Shown here: positions 34,788 to 44,194 of the stretch, one piece after another
Layout of the letters: each line of letters begins with the position of its first letter
Numbering within the stretch: the stretch's first letter is position 1
Origin: Anammoximicrobium sp032229885
Lineage (GTDB): Bacteria > Planctomycetota > Planctomycetia > Pirellulales > Pirellulaceae
Reading direction: 5' to 3'
DNA: 45,286 bases
NCBI GenBank assembly: GCA_032229885.1
Contig: JAVYAJ010000307.1
Coordinates: 1-45,286, forward strand
The notes under the pieces: generated by a model
Databases searched by the model: none
What the model was told of the DNA's origin: nothing
The model's input: the letters and a program-made list of their open reading frames with translations, nothing else
Translations under genes and position numbers: made by a program

Positions 34788-35379
34788 GAGGTAGGGTTGC
34801 CGGCAGACGATACATCGTCACAGGGACACGATAGGTCGTCGTCGGCACACGATAGGTCGTCACCGGCGCGTAGTACGTCGTCACCGGCGACGACGCGGCA
34901 GGAGCCGGGGGGTAATACGCCGTCACGCCGGCCGGCACGCCGGCGATCGGCGAGCTGAGCACTGGCGCTGTCGGGGGGTAGAAAGTCGTCACGCGCGGCG
35001 CCGCGCCGACGACGGTCGGAAGCGGCGCGTAATACGACGTGACACCGACGGCCGGCGCGGGCGCGATGGGCGCAGTGACAACTGGCGCAGTGAGCGGGCG
35101 CGCCACGACGACAGGCCCAGCGACGACAGGCCCAGCGACGACAGGCCCAGCGACGACAGGCGCAGCGGGCACGCCGACCACTGGCGCCGGGACGGCAACG
35201 ATCGGGCGGTATACGAGCCGCTGCCCGAACAATCCGCGAACCTCAGGCACATACGTTACAGTCGGCGGCGGAAAATGTGCGACGACGGGGCCTTGTGCGA
35301 CGCCCTCGGTCCCCGACAACGACCAGAGTCCCCAGGCGGCGAGGACGGCCAAACCGGCTCGCGAAACACGTCTCCACAT
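34774..35379 (-). CDS. Secreted Pro/Val/Thr/Tyr-rich repeat protein
   Basis: A 201-residue protein with a signal peptide (LAVLAAWGLWSLSG, cleavage likely near VAQG). The mature part is low complexity: four AGPVV units (DNA repeat 35106-35165), several VTSYY/VTTYY and TTYRVP motifs near the C-terminus. No domain is recognised. Such proteins are common in planctomycetes and may sit in the cell envelope (inference). It overlaps nnrD by 14 bases, but different function makes true coupling uncertain. Confidence 0.7.
   Translation of the reverse strand: MWRRVSRAGLAVLAAWGLWSLSGTEGVAQGPVVAHFPPPTVTYVPEVRGLFGQRLVYRPIVAVPAPVVGVPAAPVVAGPVVAGPVVAGPVVVARPLTAPVVTAPIAPAPAVGVTSYYAPLPTVVGAAPRVTTFYPPTAPVLSSPIAGVPAGVTAYYPPAPAASSPVTTYYAPVTTYRVPTTTYRVPVTMYRLPATLPLVSP
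35106..35165. repeat. 15-bp tandem repeat, four copies, within a gene
   Basis: CGACGACAGGCCCAG occurs three times exactly and a fourth time with one change (35151-35165). It encodes the AGPVV repeat on the minus strand, so copy number changes would keep frame. Confidence 0.9.
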
Positions 35380-35636
35380 CGGAAAATCTCCACTTTGTTA
35401 GGGTCAGCGCACCCGCTGCCGATGGATGACCGCGTTACTCGCTGAACCATAGTTAGTATAGCTCCCGCGAGGATGTTTTGGCAACGGCTCACGAACGTCG
35501 AGGTGGATAATCGACGTCGAATGACCAATGCTGCGTCGCCTCGGCCGCCTCGAGGCCGGTAGAACCGGCAAAACTGACCTCGTTGTCCGTCGGGAGCGAA
35601 GCTTGGGGGCGAGTGCGTTACGAGGGCTAAATACTG

Positions 35637-35693
35637 GCGTAGCCGCACTCGTCAGCGCGCAGGATTGCCACAGTCTGACGAGTACGGCTACGC
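35637..35693. repeat. Long intergenic hairpin (19-bp arms)
   Basis: GCGTAGCCGCACTCGTCAG (35637-35655) and CTGACGAGTACGGCTACGC (35675-35693) pair with one mismatch around a 19-base loop. It lies in the 35380-35941 gap before metG, in AT-richer DNA without any gene. Both genes flanking are transcribed away from it, so it is not a terminator; a dispersed palindromic or MITE-like element is more likely. Confidence 0.75.
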
Positions 35694-35941
35694 ACAAATT
35701 AAAATTGGGCAACGGACCAGATCTCCCGCTCGGTTTAGGCTGCGGCTAGAATGGCCGCCAGCGTTTTCGGCTTGTATCAGGCAAAGCTGACGGACGACCG
35801 TCGGTCGCGTACCTCGTCGCAGAGATGACCTGCCGGACGGCGCAGACAATCCGAGATTGATTGCACAAAGTGGCGCACCGCCCCCAGACACGTTAGATCT
35901 TCCGATCTCGGGAAGGACGACGAGCATTTCACGGAGCGAAC

Positions 35942-37975
35942 ATGACCGAACGCAAGATCCTCGTGACCTCGGCTTTGCCGTACGCCAACGGACCTATTCA
36001 TCTGGGGCATCTCGTCGAATACATCCAGACGGATATCTGGGTGCGGTTTCAAAAGCTACGGGGACATCGCTGCATCTATGTCTGTGCAGATGACACGCAC
36101 GGGACGGCCATCATGATCCGGGCGCGCCAAGAGGGGCGTCGCGAAGAGGAGCTGATCGCCGAGATGCAGCGGGCTCACGAACGTGATTTCGCCGGATTCC
36201 AGATCGAGTTCGACAACTACGGCAGCACGAACAGCCCCGAGAATCGACGGTTTTGCGAGGAGATTTGGCGCGCCTTGCGACAGGCGAATATGGTGGTCGA
36301 AAAAGACGTCTCGCAACTGTACGATCCCCAGGCCGGCACGTTTCTGGCGGATCGTTTCGTGCGCGGCACGTGTCCCCGCTGTGGCCGGGCGGATCAACCC
36401 GGCGACAGTTGCCATTGCGGCGCCACATACACGCCGATCGAGCTGATCGACCCCGTCAGCATCCTGTCCGGCGTCACGCCGGAGGTCCGCGAGGCGAAAC
36501 ACTTGTTCGTCCAGTTCGAGCAACTCCACGACTTTCTGGTGCAGTGGACCCAATGCGGCCAGTATCTCCAGGCCGAGGTGGCGAATTATCTACAGCGAAA
36601 CTTTCTGGGCGAACCGCTGCGGGACTGGGACATCTCGCGGCCCGCCCCGTATTTCGGCTTCGAAATCCCCGACAGCCCGGGCAACTATTGGTACGTCTGG
36701 TTCGACGCGCCGATCGGCTATATCGCATCGACTCAGCAGTGGTGCGACCGGCACGGCGAGGAAAACGACGACTGGTGGCGCAGCCCGGAGACGGAGATCC
36801 ATCACTTCATCGGCAAGGACATCACCTACTTTCACACCTTGTTCTGGCCCGCCATGTTGAAAGTCGCCGGGTTTTCTCTCCCGACCAAGATCCACATCCA
36901 CGGATTCTTGACCGTCGACGGCGAGAAGATGTCCAAGAGCAAGGGCACGTTTATCCGCGCCGAGACGTATCTCAAGTATCTCGATCCGTCCTATCTGCGA
37001 TACTACTACGCCTCGAAACTAGGCCCGCGATTGGAGGACTTGGATCTGCACCTCGACGAGTTTATCGCCAAGGTGAACGCCGACCTGGTCGGCAAAGTGG
37101 TCAACTTGGCCAGCCGGTCCGCGCGGTTCGTCCAAGAGCTGGGCTTGTCGCCGATCTATCCGGACGATGGCGGCCTGTTCGCCCATGCCGCCCGTGTCGG
37201 CGACGAGATTGCCTTGGCGTACGAGGCATGTGATTTCAACCGGGCCATGCGGCTGATCATGGAATTGGCCGACCGCGCCAACCCGTACGTCGAGGCCGCC
37301 GAGCCGTGGAATCTGCGCAAGGATCCGGCCAAACAGCAGGCCTTGCAGGACGTGTGCACCGTCGCGTTGAATCTATTTCGCCAGTTGACGATCTATCTCG
37401 CGCCCGTTCTGCCCAAACTGGCCGAACAGACCGGCCAGTTGCTCGGCGTGCCGATTCGTCGCTGGGACGAAGCCCAGACGCCGCTGACGGGGGCCTCGGT
37501 GGCGGCTTTCCAGCACATGCTAAAACGGATCGAGGGAAAGGATGTGAATCAGATGATCGAAGATAGTCGCGAGGCCGAAACCGCTGCTCCGTTGACACAG
37601 CAGTGGCAGGACAGCGACGAGCCGCTGCGGGCCGAACCGCTGGCCGAGACGTGCACGATCGACGACTTTCTCAAAGTCGACCTGCGCGTCGCGCGGATCG
37701 TCGCGGCCGAGGATGTCTCCGACTCGAAGAAGCTGCTCAAGCTGACCGTCAGCCTGGGCGGCGACGAGCGGCGCGTGGTGTTTGCGGGGATCAAAGACGC
37801 GTACCAACCCGAAGCGTTGGTGGGCAGACTGGTCGTGGTGGTTGCCAACCTGATGCCGCGAAAGATGAAGTTCGGCGTCAGCGAAGGCATGGTGACGGCG
37901 ACCGGCGCCGGAGTGCAGGATGTCTTTCTGCTGGGCGTCGACACCGGCGCGCGGCCCGGCCAGCGCGTCCACTGA
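35942..37975 (+). CDS. metG: Methionine-tRNA ligase
   Basis: A 677-residue class I aminoacyl-tRNA synthetase that charges tRNA-Met. The HIGH motif is HLGH (20-23) in ANGPIHLGHL, the KMSKS motif is at 329-333, and the zinc knuckle has CPRC and CHCG near 144-162. The C-terminal 110 residues form an EMAP-II/Arc1-like tRNA-binding domain (IDDFLKVDLRVARIV to KFGVSEGMVTA), used for dimerisation and tRNA capture. Length is typical of the long form. Start ATG follows a GGAGCGAAC ribosome binding site. The next gene starts 2 bases after its stop. Confidence 0.97.
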   Translation: MTERKILVTSALPYANGPIHLGHLVEYIQTDIWVRFQKLRGHRCIYVCADDTHGTAIMIRARQEGRREEELIAEMQRAHERDFAGFQIEFDNYGSTNSPENRRFCEEIWRALRQANMVVEKDVSQLYDPQAGTFLADRFVRGTCPRCGRADQPGDSCHCGATYTPIELIDPVSILSGVTPEVREAKHLFVQFEQLHDFLVQWTQCGQYLQAEVANYLQRNFLGEPLRDWDISRPAPYFGFEIPDSPGNYWYVWFDAPIGYIASTQQWCDRHGEENDDWWRSPETEIHHFIGKDITYFHTLFWPAMLKVAGFSLPTKIHIHGFLTVDGEKMSKSKGTFIRAETYLKYLDPSYLRYYYASKLGPRLEDLDLHLDEFIAKVNADLVGKVVNLASRSARFVQELGLSPIYPDDGGLFAHAARVGDEIALAYEACDFNRAMRLIMELADRANPYVEAAEPWNLRKDPAKQQALQDVCTVALNLFRQLTIYLAPVLPKLAEQTGQLLGVPIRRWDEAQTPLTGASVAAFQHMLKRIEGKDVNQMIEDSREAETAAPLTQQWQDSDEPLRAEPLAETCTIDDFLKVDLRVARIVAAEDVSDSKKLLKLTVSLGGDERRVVFAGIKDAYQPEALVGRLVVVVANLMPRKMKFGVSEGMVTATGAGVQDVFLLGVDTGARPGQRVH

Positions 37976-37977
37976 TC

Positions 37978-38772
37978 ATGCCTGGGACGATCCTCGCCCG
38001 ATTGACCGACCGCCTGATCCTGCGCCCCACGCGGCATTCGATCGACGCCGACGGCCAGGTCCGGCGACCGGTCGGTTGTGGCGACAAGACGCTCGAAGTC
38101 TGGGTGCGGCGCGTCGGTCCCGAAGCGAACGCCGCCACAGACCTGTACGTGATCAAGTTTCCCGGCGCGGCGGGCCGGGCCGAACGTTCGACCGCCCACC
38201 CGACGACCGTCTGGCCCGAGCTGAACGTCGAAGTCTGGACGCCGAACTTGCCGGGATACGGCGGCAGCGCCGGGCGAGCCAGCCTGCGCACGGTCGCGGC
38301 CGCGGCCGAATCGATCTGGTTTGCCCTGCGTCGCCAGGCGGGAGAACGACCGATCATCGTCCTGGGCAACAGCTTGGGGTGCGTCAGCGCGCTGTATCTG
38401 GCGGCTCGTCAGACGCCGGCCGGCTTGATCCTGCGCAATCCGCCACCGCTGGGCGAGGTGATTCGCGAGCGGTTTGGCTGGCGCGGTTGGAATCCGGCCG
38501 CCGCGTTGCTGGCGCGACAGATTCCGGCCGAGTTGGACGCCATCCGCAATGCGGCCCGCGCGACGGCCCCGGCCGTGTTCGTCATGGCTGCCCGAGATCG
38601 CATCGTCCCCCCGCCGTGCCAAGACCGGATTTGGGCAGCGTACGGCGGCCCCAAACAAACGCTGCGTCTGGCGCTGGCCGACCATTATACCTCGATGACC
38701 GACGAGGAGACGGACCGCTATCGCGATTGTCTCACGTGGCTCGGGCGGCAGATCGGCCTGCGCGCTCCCTAG
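37978..38772 (+). CDS. Alpha/beta hydrolase
   Basis: A 264-residue alpha/beta-hydrolase-fold protein. The nucleophile elbow is GNSLGC (Ser near residue 130), preceded by LPGYGGS; the acid is Asp in AARDRIVPP and the His is in LADHYTSM. No signal peptide or membrane helix. The substrate is unknown. It begins two bases after metG and probably shares its transcript. Confidence 0.82.
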   Translation: MPGTILARLTDRLILRPTRHSIDADGQVRRPVGCGDKTLEVWVRRVGPEANAATDLYVIKFPGAAGRAERSTAHPTTVWPELNVEVWTPNLPGYGGSAGRASLRTVAAAAESIWFALRRQAGERPIIVLGNSLGCVSALYLAARQTPAGLILRNPPPLGEVIRERFGWRGWNPAAALLARQIPAELDAIRNAARATAPAVFVMAARDRIVPPPCQDRIWAAYGGPKQTLRLALADHYTSMTDEETDRYRDCLTWLGRQIGLRAP

Positions 38773-39106
38773 CCGCCGCCCACGGTCGACGACAACCGCA
38801 AAAAACACGAACGCCCCAACCGTGGCCGCTCGGCATCGCATGGCACGTGGCCCGGGCGGCGGTCTCCTGTGAGCGAGCCCAAGGGGGCAGGCACGGCGCC
38901 AAAGATCCGCGACCACCAACCGACGGAGACACAACGCGATGAAATCCAAAAACGCTCGGCAACGCGCCGCGCGCCGTTGTCCTGCACTGACGAATCGAAT
39001 CCCATCGGCCGACCCGGACGAATCGAGCGATCGGGTTGCGATCGCCGCCCGTGCGCCACGCCGTCCGTCCCGCGGGAGGCCCACGTCGGGCGCCAGTGCG
39101 CTGGAC
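38773..39106. other. Gap before NamZ fusion gene
   Basis: Nothing clear apart from the possible upstream start of the next gene at 38939. Confidence 0.3.
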
Positions 39107-41605
39107 ATGGCCCGCCAAGGCTCGCGGCATCGGTCCGTTCACCATGCGCGAGGCTGGCTGGGCGTGACGTTCGTCTGCCTCGCGCTCGCGTGCGTCAGGC
39201 CGGCGCCGGCCGCCGAGTTGTCCGGTCTGCCACATGCCGAACCGGAGGCGGTTGGCATGAACGCGGCACGATTGGCGACGATCGATTCGCTGGTGGACGC
39301 GGGACTGCGGGCGGGAGAAATGGCCGGCGCTGTCGTTCTGGTTGCCCGAGACGGGCGAGTCGTGTATCTACGCGCTTTCGGTCACCGCCAGGAACTTCCG
39401 GCCAAAGTTCCCATGACCACGGACACCGTGTTCGATTTGGCCTCGCTGACCAAGCCGATCGCGACGGCGACCAGTGTCATGAAGCTGCTCGCGTCGGGCC
39501 AGATTCACCTGGATGAACCGGTCGCGAAATATATCCCCGAGTTCGGTCAGAACGGCAAATCGGCGGTTACGATTCGTCAACTGCTGACGCACCAAGGCGG
39601 CTTGACGCCCGACAATGCGCTGCGCGATTATCAGGACGGAACCGACAAAGCATGGCAGCGAATTTGGGCTCTGCCCTTGATCGCGCCCGCGGGCGGCCGG
39701 TTCATCTATACGGACGTCGGCTACATGGTGCTGGGCGAACTGGTTCACCGCGTGTCCGGCGTCCCGCTCGCGGCCTTCTGCCAACAGAACATCTTCGCTC
39801 CGCTGGGAATGACCGAGACCGGATTCCTGCCTAGCGAATCGCTGCGGCAGCGGTCCGCGGCGACCGAGCAGCGCGAGGGACGCTGGATGTGCGGCGAAGT
39901 GCACGACCCGCGAGCCTATTTGCTGGGCGGCGTCGCCGGCCACGCCGGGTTGTTTTCGACGGCCGAGGACCTGGCGATCTATGGCCAGATGGTGATTCAA
40001 AACGGGCAGTACGCGGGGACGCAAATCCTGCCCGCCGACGTGGTCGCCCAGATGACGACGCCGCATCGCGTCAGCAGTGGGATGCGGGGCCTGGGCTGGG
40101 ATATGCGCACCGGGTACTCGTCCAATCGAGGCGATCGCCTGTCGCCGCGAGCGGTCGGACACGGCGGGTTCACGGGCACCGGGATCTGGATCGATCCCGA
40201 ACTGCGGTTGACCGTTGTGTTTCTCAGCAACCGCCTGCACCCCGATGGCAAGGGCTCGGTCAATCCGCTGATCGGCCGCATTGTCAACACCGCGGCGGAC
40301 GCGATCGACGCCGCGCCCGCCGTGACGGAACAGCCGTCCAACAAGGCCGAGGCCGATTTGCCGGCGGACCTGCCGACCGACTCGCCCGCTCACTCGCCCG
40401 TTCGCGCGCCCGACGCGGCGTCCCCGGCCGCCTCGCCGCAGACCGACCGAGGCGCGGACGGCGCCGCGATCGAACACGGCCAAACACTGACGGGGATTGA
40501 CGTTCTTGTCCGCGGCGGATTTCACGAGCTGCGGGGCCGTCGCGTGGGGCTGATCACGAATCAGACGGGCGTGGATGGCACGGGAGTCAGCACGGTGGAT
40601 CGACTGTTGAAGGCCGACGGCGTCGAACTCCGAGCGCTGTTCAGCCCCGAGCATGGTTTGGAAGGCAAACTGGATGTCCAGGTCGCGGATGCCAACGATG
40701 CCCGCACGGGCTTGCCGGTGTACAGCCTGTACGGCGCCAATCGCGAGCCTACGGCAGCCAGCCTTGAAGGCCTGGACACTCTCGTGTTTGACATTCAAGA
40801 CATCGGCGCGCGGTTCTACACGTACATCTCGACGATGGGCAACGCCCTGCGCGTGGCGGCTCGCCATCGGTTGCGATTCGTCGTTCTGGATCGCCCCAAT
40901 CCGATCAACGGGACAGATGTCGCCGGCCCGGTTCTGGACCCCGGCAGCGAGTCGTTTGTCGGTTTTCACACGCTGCCGGTGCGCCATGGCATGACGGTCG
41001 GCGAGTTGGCGGCGATGTTCAACGACGAGCTGCGCTTGGGCGCTGATCTGCAGGTTGTCCCACTGGAATCCTGGAGGCGGCAGGACTACTTTGATCGTAC
41101 CGGCCTGTTGTGGATCAACCCGTCGCCGAACATGCGGAGCCTTGCCCAGGCGGTGTTGTATCCCGGCATCGGCTTGCTCGAGACCACCAACGTGTCCGTC
41201 GGACGCGGCACGGATACGCCGTTCGAGGTGATCGGCGCTCCGTGGTTGGATGGAATCGAACTGGCGCGGACGCTGAACGCCAGCGATCTGGCCGGCGTGC
41301 GGTTCATCCCCATCCGCTTTACGCCGACCGCCAGCAAGTTTGCCGGCCAAGCGTGTGGCGGCGTCAATATTTCCGTCGTCGATCGGGCTTCCTTCCGCCC
41401 CGTGCGGACGGGCTTGGAGATTGCCCGGCAGTTGCGGCAGCTCTACCCGGACGATTGGGAGGCGAAACGATTCAACGGCCTGTTGTCCCACCGCCGGACG
41501 CTCGAAGCCGTTCTGGCCGGCGAATCCGTCGACGCGATGGAATCCGCCTGGACGCCCGACTTGTCGGCGTTCCTGGAACGTCGCAGCCGGTTCTTGCGGT
41601 ATTGA
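39107..41605 (+). CDS. Fusion: serine beta-lactamase-fold domain + DUF1343 (NamZ-type exo-muramidase)
   Basis: An 832-residue exported protein. Signal peptide about residues 14-36 (WLGVTFVCLALACVRPAPA). Residues about 45-395 are a beta-lactamase/penicillin-binding-protein fold with SLTK (Ser113, Lys116), YTD (Tyr201) and GHGG (352). A Pro/Ala/Asp-rich linker covers about 405-455. Residues about 460-832 are DUF1343, the NamZ family of exo-beta-N-acetylmuramidases: VGLITNQTGVD, FSPEHGLEG (Glu515, probable catalytic acid), FDIQDIGARFYTY, LDRPNPING and WEAKRFNG. In Bacillus, namZ (ybbC) clusters with a beta-lactamase-fold amidase gene (amiE); here the two activities are in one chain, so a peptidoglycan turnover role is likely. 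ATG 38939 with GGAG upstream would add 56 Arg-rich residues; 39107 is chosen for the signal. Confidence 0.88.
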   Translation: MARQGSRHRSVHHARGWLGVTFVCLALACVRPAPAAELSGLPHAEPEAVGMNAARLATIDSLVDAGLRAGEMAGAVVLVARDGRVVYLRAFGHRQELPAKVPMTTDTVFDLASLTKPIATATSVMKLLASGQIHLDEPVAKYIPEFGQNGKSAVTIRQLLTHQGGLTPDNALRDYQDGTDKAWQRIWALPLIAPAGGRFIYTDVGYMVLGELVHRVSGVPLAAFCQQNIFAPLGMTETGFLPSESLRQRSAATEQREGRWMCGEVHDPRAYLLGGVAGHAGLFSTAEDLAIYGQMVIQNGQYAGTQILPADVVAQMTTPHRVSSGMRGLGWDMRTGYSSNRGDRLSPRAVGHGGFTGTGIWIDPELRLTVVFLSNRLHPDGKGSVNPLIGRIVNTAADAIDAAPAVTEQPSNKAEADLPADLPTDSPAHSPVRAPDAASPAASPQTDRGADGAAIEHGQTLTGIDVLVRGGFHELRGRRVGLITNQTGVDGTGVSTVDRLLKADGVELRALFSPEHGLEGKLDVQVADANDARTGLPVYSLYGANREPTAASLEGLDTLVFDIQDIGARFYTYISTMGNALRVAARHRLRFVVLDRPNPINGTDVAGPVLDPGSESFVGFHTLPVRHGMTVGELAAMFNDELRLGADLQVVPLESWRRQDYFDRTGLLWINPSPNMRSLAQAVLYPGIGLLETTNVSVGRGTDTPFEVIGAPWLDGIELARTLNASDLAGVRFIPIRFTPTASKFAGQACGGVNISVVDRASFRPVRTGLEIARQLRQLYPDDWEAKRFNGLLSHRRTLEAVLAGESVDAMESAWTPDLSAFLERRSRFLRY

Positions 41606-41988
41606 CGACATCGCTTCGCTCGCGCGGCGGGCGAGGGCGGTATGCGCCCGTCGACGCCAAACGTCGGCGCGTTCCGGCAGCCGATTGAGGGTTTGACCGC
41701 GGACATTCCGAATCACGAGCGTGGTCTCACGCAGACGCGCAAAGCTACAAAACGATTATTTCCGATTCTTTGCGTCCGCGCACCAAGGCGTGAGCCCATT
41801 TGGTTTCACCGCGCGCTGTCACGTCTGTCGAGCGTATAATAGACTAGCAGCGTACGCGTCGTGACCCGTCAGCTCGCCCCAGACGGCTGCGGATCCGTCC
41901 CGAGGCGCGTCGCGGTTAGACCCGGTTTCCGCTCGGCTAGGCCCTGCGTCGTGAAAACCGGCCAAAGAAACGATCTGGAGGCTCGGTC
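41606..41988. other. Gap with candidate promoter
   Basis: No gene. The 41700-41850 part is AT-richer, ending in a TATAAT box (41835-41840). Confidence 0.4.
41835..41840 (+). promoter_or_regulatory. Candidate -10 box (TATAAT)
   Basis: Perfect TATAAT about 150 bases before the gene at 41989. No -35 with good spacing was found; CTGTCA ends 13 bases upstream. Confidence 0.35.
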
Positions 41989-42663
41989 ATGCGGCTTCGG
42001 CTCGGTGCGGCAAGCTCTTGTCTGTTCGTGTTGCTGGTCGGAATTACGATCCGTGCGTCGGCTGGCGAGTCGCCAGCCACGTCGCCGGCCACGGAAGCGC
42101 CGGCGCCTGCCCGCACCGAGGCATCCGACGGCTCGTCATCGCGGCCGGCCAGCGACAAGCTGCCGCCGCCGCTGGACAAGATCGTGTGCAACATCGCCGA
42201 TCTGGAGCAGAGCGGGCACTTTGAACTGAGCGCTTCTCGCCTGGGTCGGAGCGAGGATTTCGGCGAAGAGGCGCTGATCTGGACGGTTCGCGTGCGAACG
42301 CCAATCAGTTGTCGCCACGCGATGATCCTGCTCAATCGCTTGAGCGACGTGCGGTTTTTCTGGACGGAGAAAGACTGGCAGAAAGAGTTGTATTCGACGG
42401 GCCTGCGATATTCCTCGCGGCTGGCCGAGGGCGCTGTCCATCACGAGATCCTACAACAAGACGAAGAGTTCCAGATTTGGGTGCTGTTGGATCAACGATA
42501 CGTCGACATGCTGGTTCTGTTGAAGGCTGACACGCTTGTCTTTCACAGTCCCCAGACGATGCGCGTGCGGCTTCTCAGCCCCAGCACGCGGCGCTGGACC
42601 TCCGCCGGATCCGGGCTGCCTCGTTGGTTCTCCAAACGACCGGAAGCGACGCGCGTTCCCTAG
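41989..42663 (+). CDS. Secreted protein of unknown function
   Basis: A 224-residue protein with a signal peptide (SCLFVLLVGITIRASAG), then a Pro/Ala/Thr/Ser-rich stretch to about residue 57 and a folded domain (KIVCNIADLEQSGHFEL, WTEKDWQKELYSTGLRYSSRL, QIWVLLDQRYVDMLVLLKADTLVFHS). I do not recognise the domain. Start ATG is supported by CTGGAGG eight bases upstream. Next gene is about 200 bases downstream on the same strand. Confidence 0.72.
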   Translation: MRLRLGAASSCLFVLLVGITIRASAGESPATSPATEAPAPARTEASDGSSSRPASDKLPPPLDKIVCNIADLEQSGHFELSASRLGRSEDFGEEALIWTVRVRTPISCRHAMILLNRLSDVRFFWTEKDWQKELYSTGLRYSSRLAEGAVHHEILQQDEEFQIWVLLDQRYVDMLVLLKADTLVFHSPQTMRVRLLSPSTRRWTSAGSGLPRWFSKRPEATRVP

Positions 42664-42866
42664 CAGCGTCGGACGCAGTCGCGACGCGAAGCCCTCGTCA
42701 CATCGTCTGCGGCGACCGTGGCTGGCGATCCCGCCACCGTCGCCGAAGCCCGCCTATGCGCCTCGCGCCCGGCCGCACGAAGCGCAGCGATAGGCTAGAA
42801 TTGGCTGGCGACAGCGAACGTGTGCGCGGGACGTCGTTTTGACGTGATTTTCGTGGGGACTCATCG

Positions 42867-43766
42867 ATGGCCGGGGCAATCGAGAAACTGCAAACCATCA
42901 ACAGCCTGATTCGGACGTTTCTGGGCTTGTGCGTCCTCGCAGGGATCGGTGCGGTCGGCTGGTACGGTTATGCCACATACAACGCCGCCGAGATCGAAGC
43001 CAGTCGTAAAGACGCCGCGCTGGCCGCCAAACAGCGCGAGTTGGACGACATCCAGCAGAAGGCCCGGCAGCAACACGAGCGATTGCTGGCTCAGGATGCC
43101 GAATTGATCGAGAATCGCCGCAGGATCCAGCAGCAGGAGACCGACATCGAGGCGTTGAACGAAGAGGTAAAGCGCCAGGCCGCCGAGGTTCAGCGTCTGG
43201 ACACAGCGCTGCGGTTACACAAACTCGAACATCGCCTGGCCCGCATCCGCACGCTCGATACGGGCATCGAGGCCGACACGGGACGAACGGTTTCCAAGAT
43301 CGAGTTCGTCGAGTTGAACGAGTCGGGCGACCCCGTGGGTGAACCCAAGGTGTTCCAGATCAACGGCGACGTCGTGTACATCGATTACTGGGTCGTCAAG
43401 TTCGACGACAAATATGTCGAGCAGGCGGATTTGGAGCGGGGAACGTCGATCTGCATGTTCCATCGTCTGTTCGGCGACCAACAGAAGCCAAAGGACGGCT
43501 ATACACTCGACGAACCCGGCCAGCGGCCGGGAACTTACGGCCGAGGCAGCGTGATGTCCGATTTCGAGAAGAAAATCTGGCAGGATTTCTGGAGCATCGC
43601 CAACGATCCGCCGCGCGCCGCCGAGATGGGAATCCGCGCGCTGCACGGCGACGCGGTCTCGATCAAAGTCGAGAAGGGCGTGGACTATCTGATCAGCGTG
43701 CGATCCTCGGCCGGCCCCGAAATCACGGTCGACCGCAAGCAACCGCCCCCCAAACCTGCGTCCTGA
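42867..43766 (+). CDS. Single-pass membrane protein with coiled coil
   Basis: A 299-residue protein. One membrane helix at about residues 17-36 (FLGLCVLAGIGAVGWYGYA), then a Lys/Glu/Gln-rich coiled coil (about 45-115: KQRELDDIQQKARQQ, ENRRRIQQQETD) and a beta-rich C-terminal domain with a VVYIDYWVVKFDDKYVEQADLERGTSICMF segment. Cysteine is rare. No family name is recalled; comparable planctomycete proteins are unannotated. GTGGGGA upstream of the ATG at 42867. Confidence 0.75.
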   Translation: MAGAIEKLQTINSLIRTFLGLCVLAGIGAVGWYGYATYNAAEIEASRKDAALAAKQRELDDIQQKARQQHERLLAQDAELIENRRRIQQQETDIEALNEEVKRQAAEVQRLDTALRLHKLEHRLARIRTLDTGIEADTGRTVSKIEFVELNESGDPVGEPKVFQINGDVVYIDYWVVKFDDKYVEQADLERGTSICMFHRLFGDQQKPKDGYTLDEPGQRPGTYGRGSVMSDFEKKIWQDFWSIANDPPRAAEMGIRALHGDAVSIKVEKGVDYLISVRSSAGPEITVDRKQPPPKPAS

Positions 43767-43829
43767 GGCCGCCCATCGGCGACTTGTTTTACGATCTCGA
43801 CTGCGTTGTATCGGACCCGGGATTCTGGG

Positions 43830-44117
43830 TCAGAGTGTCCATGAATCCAACCTCAGCGTCCGGACTGAGTTGTGGGATGAATTCGAAGACGGGCTTCCGC
43901 CGTTGACCTCTGGATTCTCCGCGTTGCTGTCCGAAACCTCGTCATCGCGTTCGTCCAGCGGGACAAAGCGAAGATAGAACACAAACACGGCGGCGAACAC
44001 GATCGCCATGAACGCGACAGACCCCCAAAGGCCGTTGATGATGCGATACAGTAGCAATGCCCCAACCAGCAGGGGCGCACCGAACGTGGCGATCGAACGG
44101 ATCAGGTCATGGCGCAT
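43830..44117 (-). CDS. Small two-helix membrane protein
   Basis: A 95-residue protein with two adjoining membrane helices (FGAPLLVGALLLYRI and VAFMAIVFAAVFVFYL), followed by a DERDDEV acidic and Asn/Ser-rich tail. Unknown function. It lies 77 bases behind the next minus-strand gene. Confidence 0.6.
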   Translation of the reverse strand: MRHDLIRSIATFGAPLLVGALLLYRIINGLWGSVAFMAIVFAAVFVFYLRFVPLDERDDEVSDSNAENPEVNGGSPSSNSSHNSVRTLRLDSWTL

Positions 44118-44194
44118 GTCGTAAGGCCATCGGCTTCGAACGCTCGCGTCATCGGCGGCGCCCGGTCAACGCTTTCTCGGCCGGGGATTGCCGA

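Noticed and set aside
35106..35165. CRISPR-like array
   Set aside because: Units are contiguous 15-mers without spacers and lie in a coding frame.
38939..39106. Longer start of the NamZ fusion gene
   Set aside because: A GGAG precedes it, but the 56 added residues are Arg/Pro-rich and would bury the signal peptide; kept only as an alternative.
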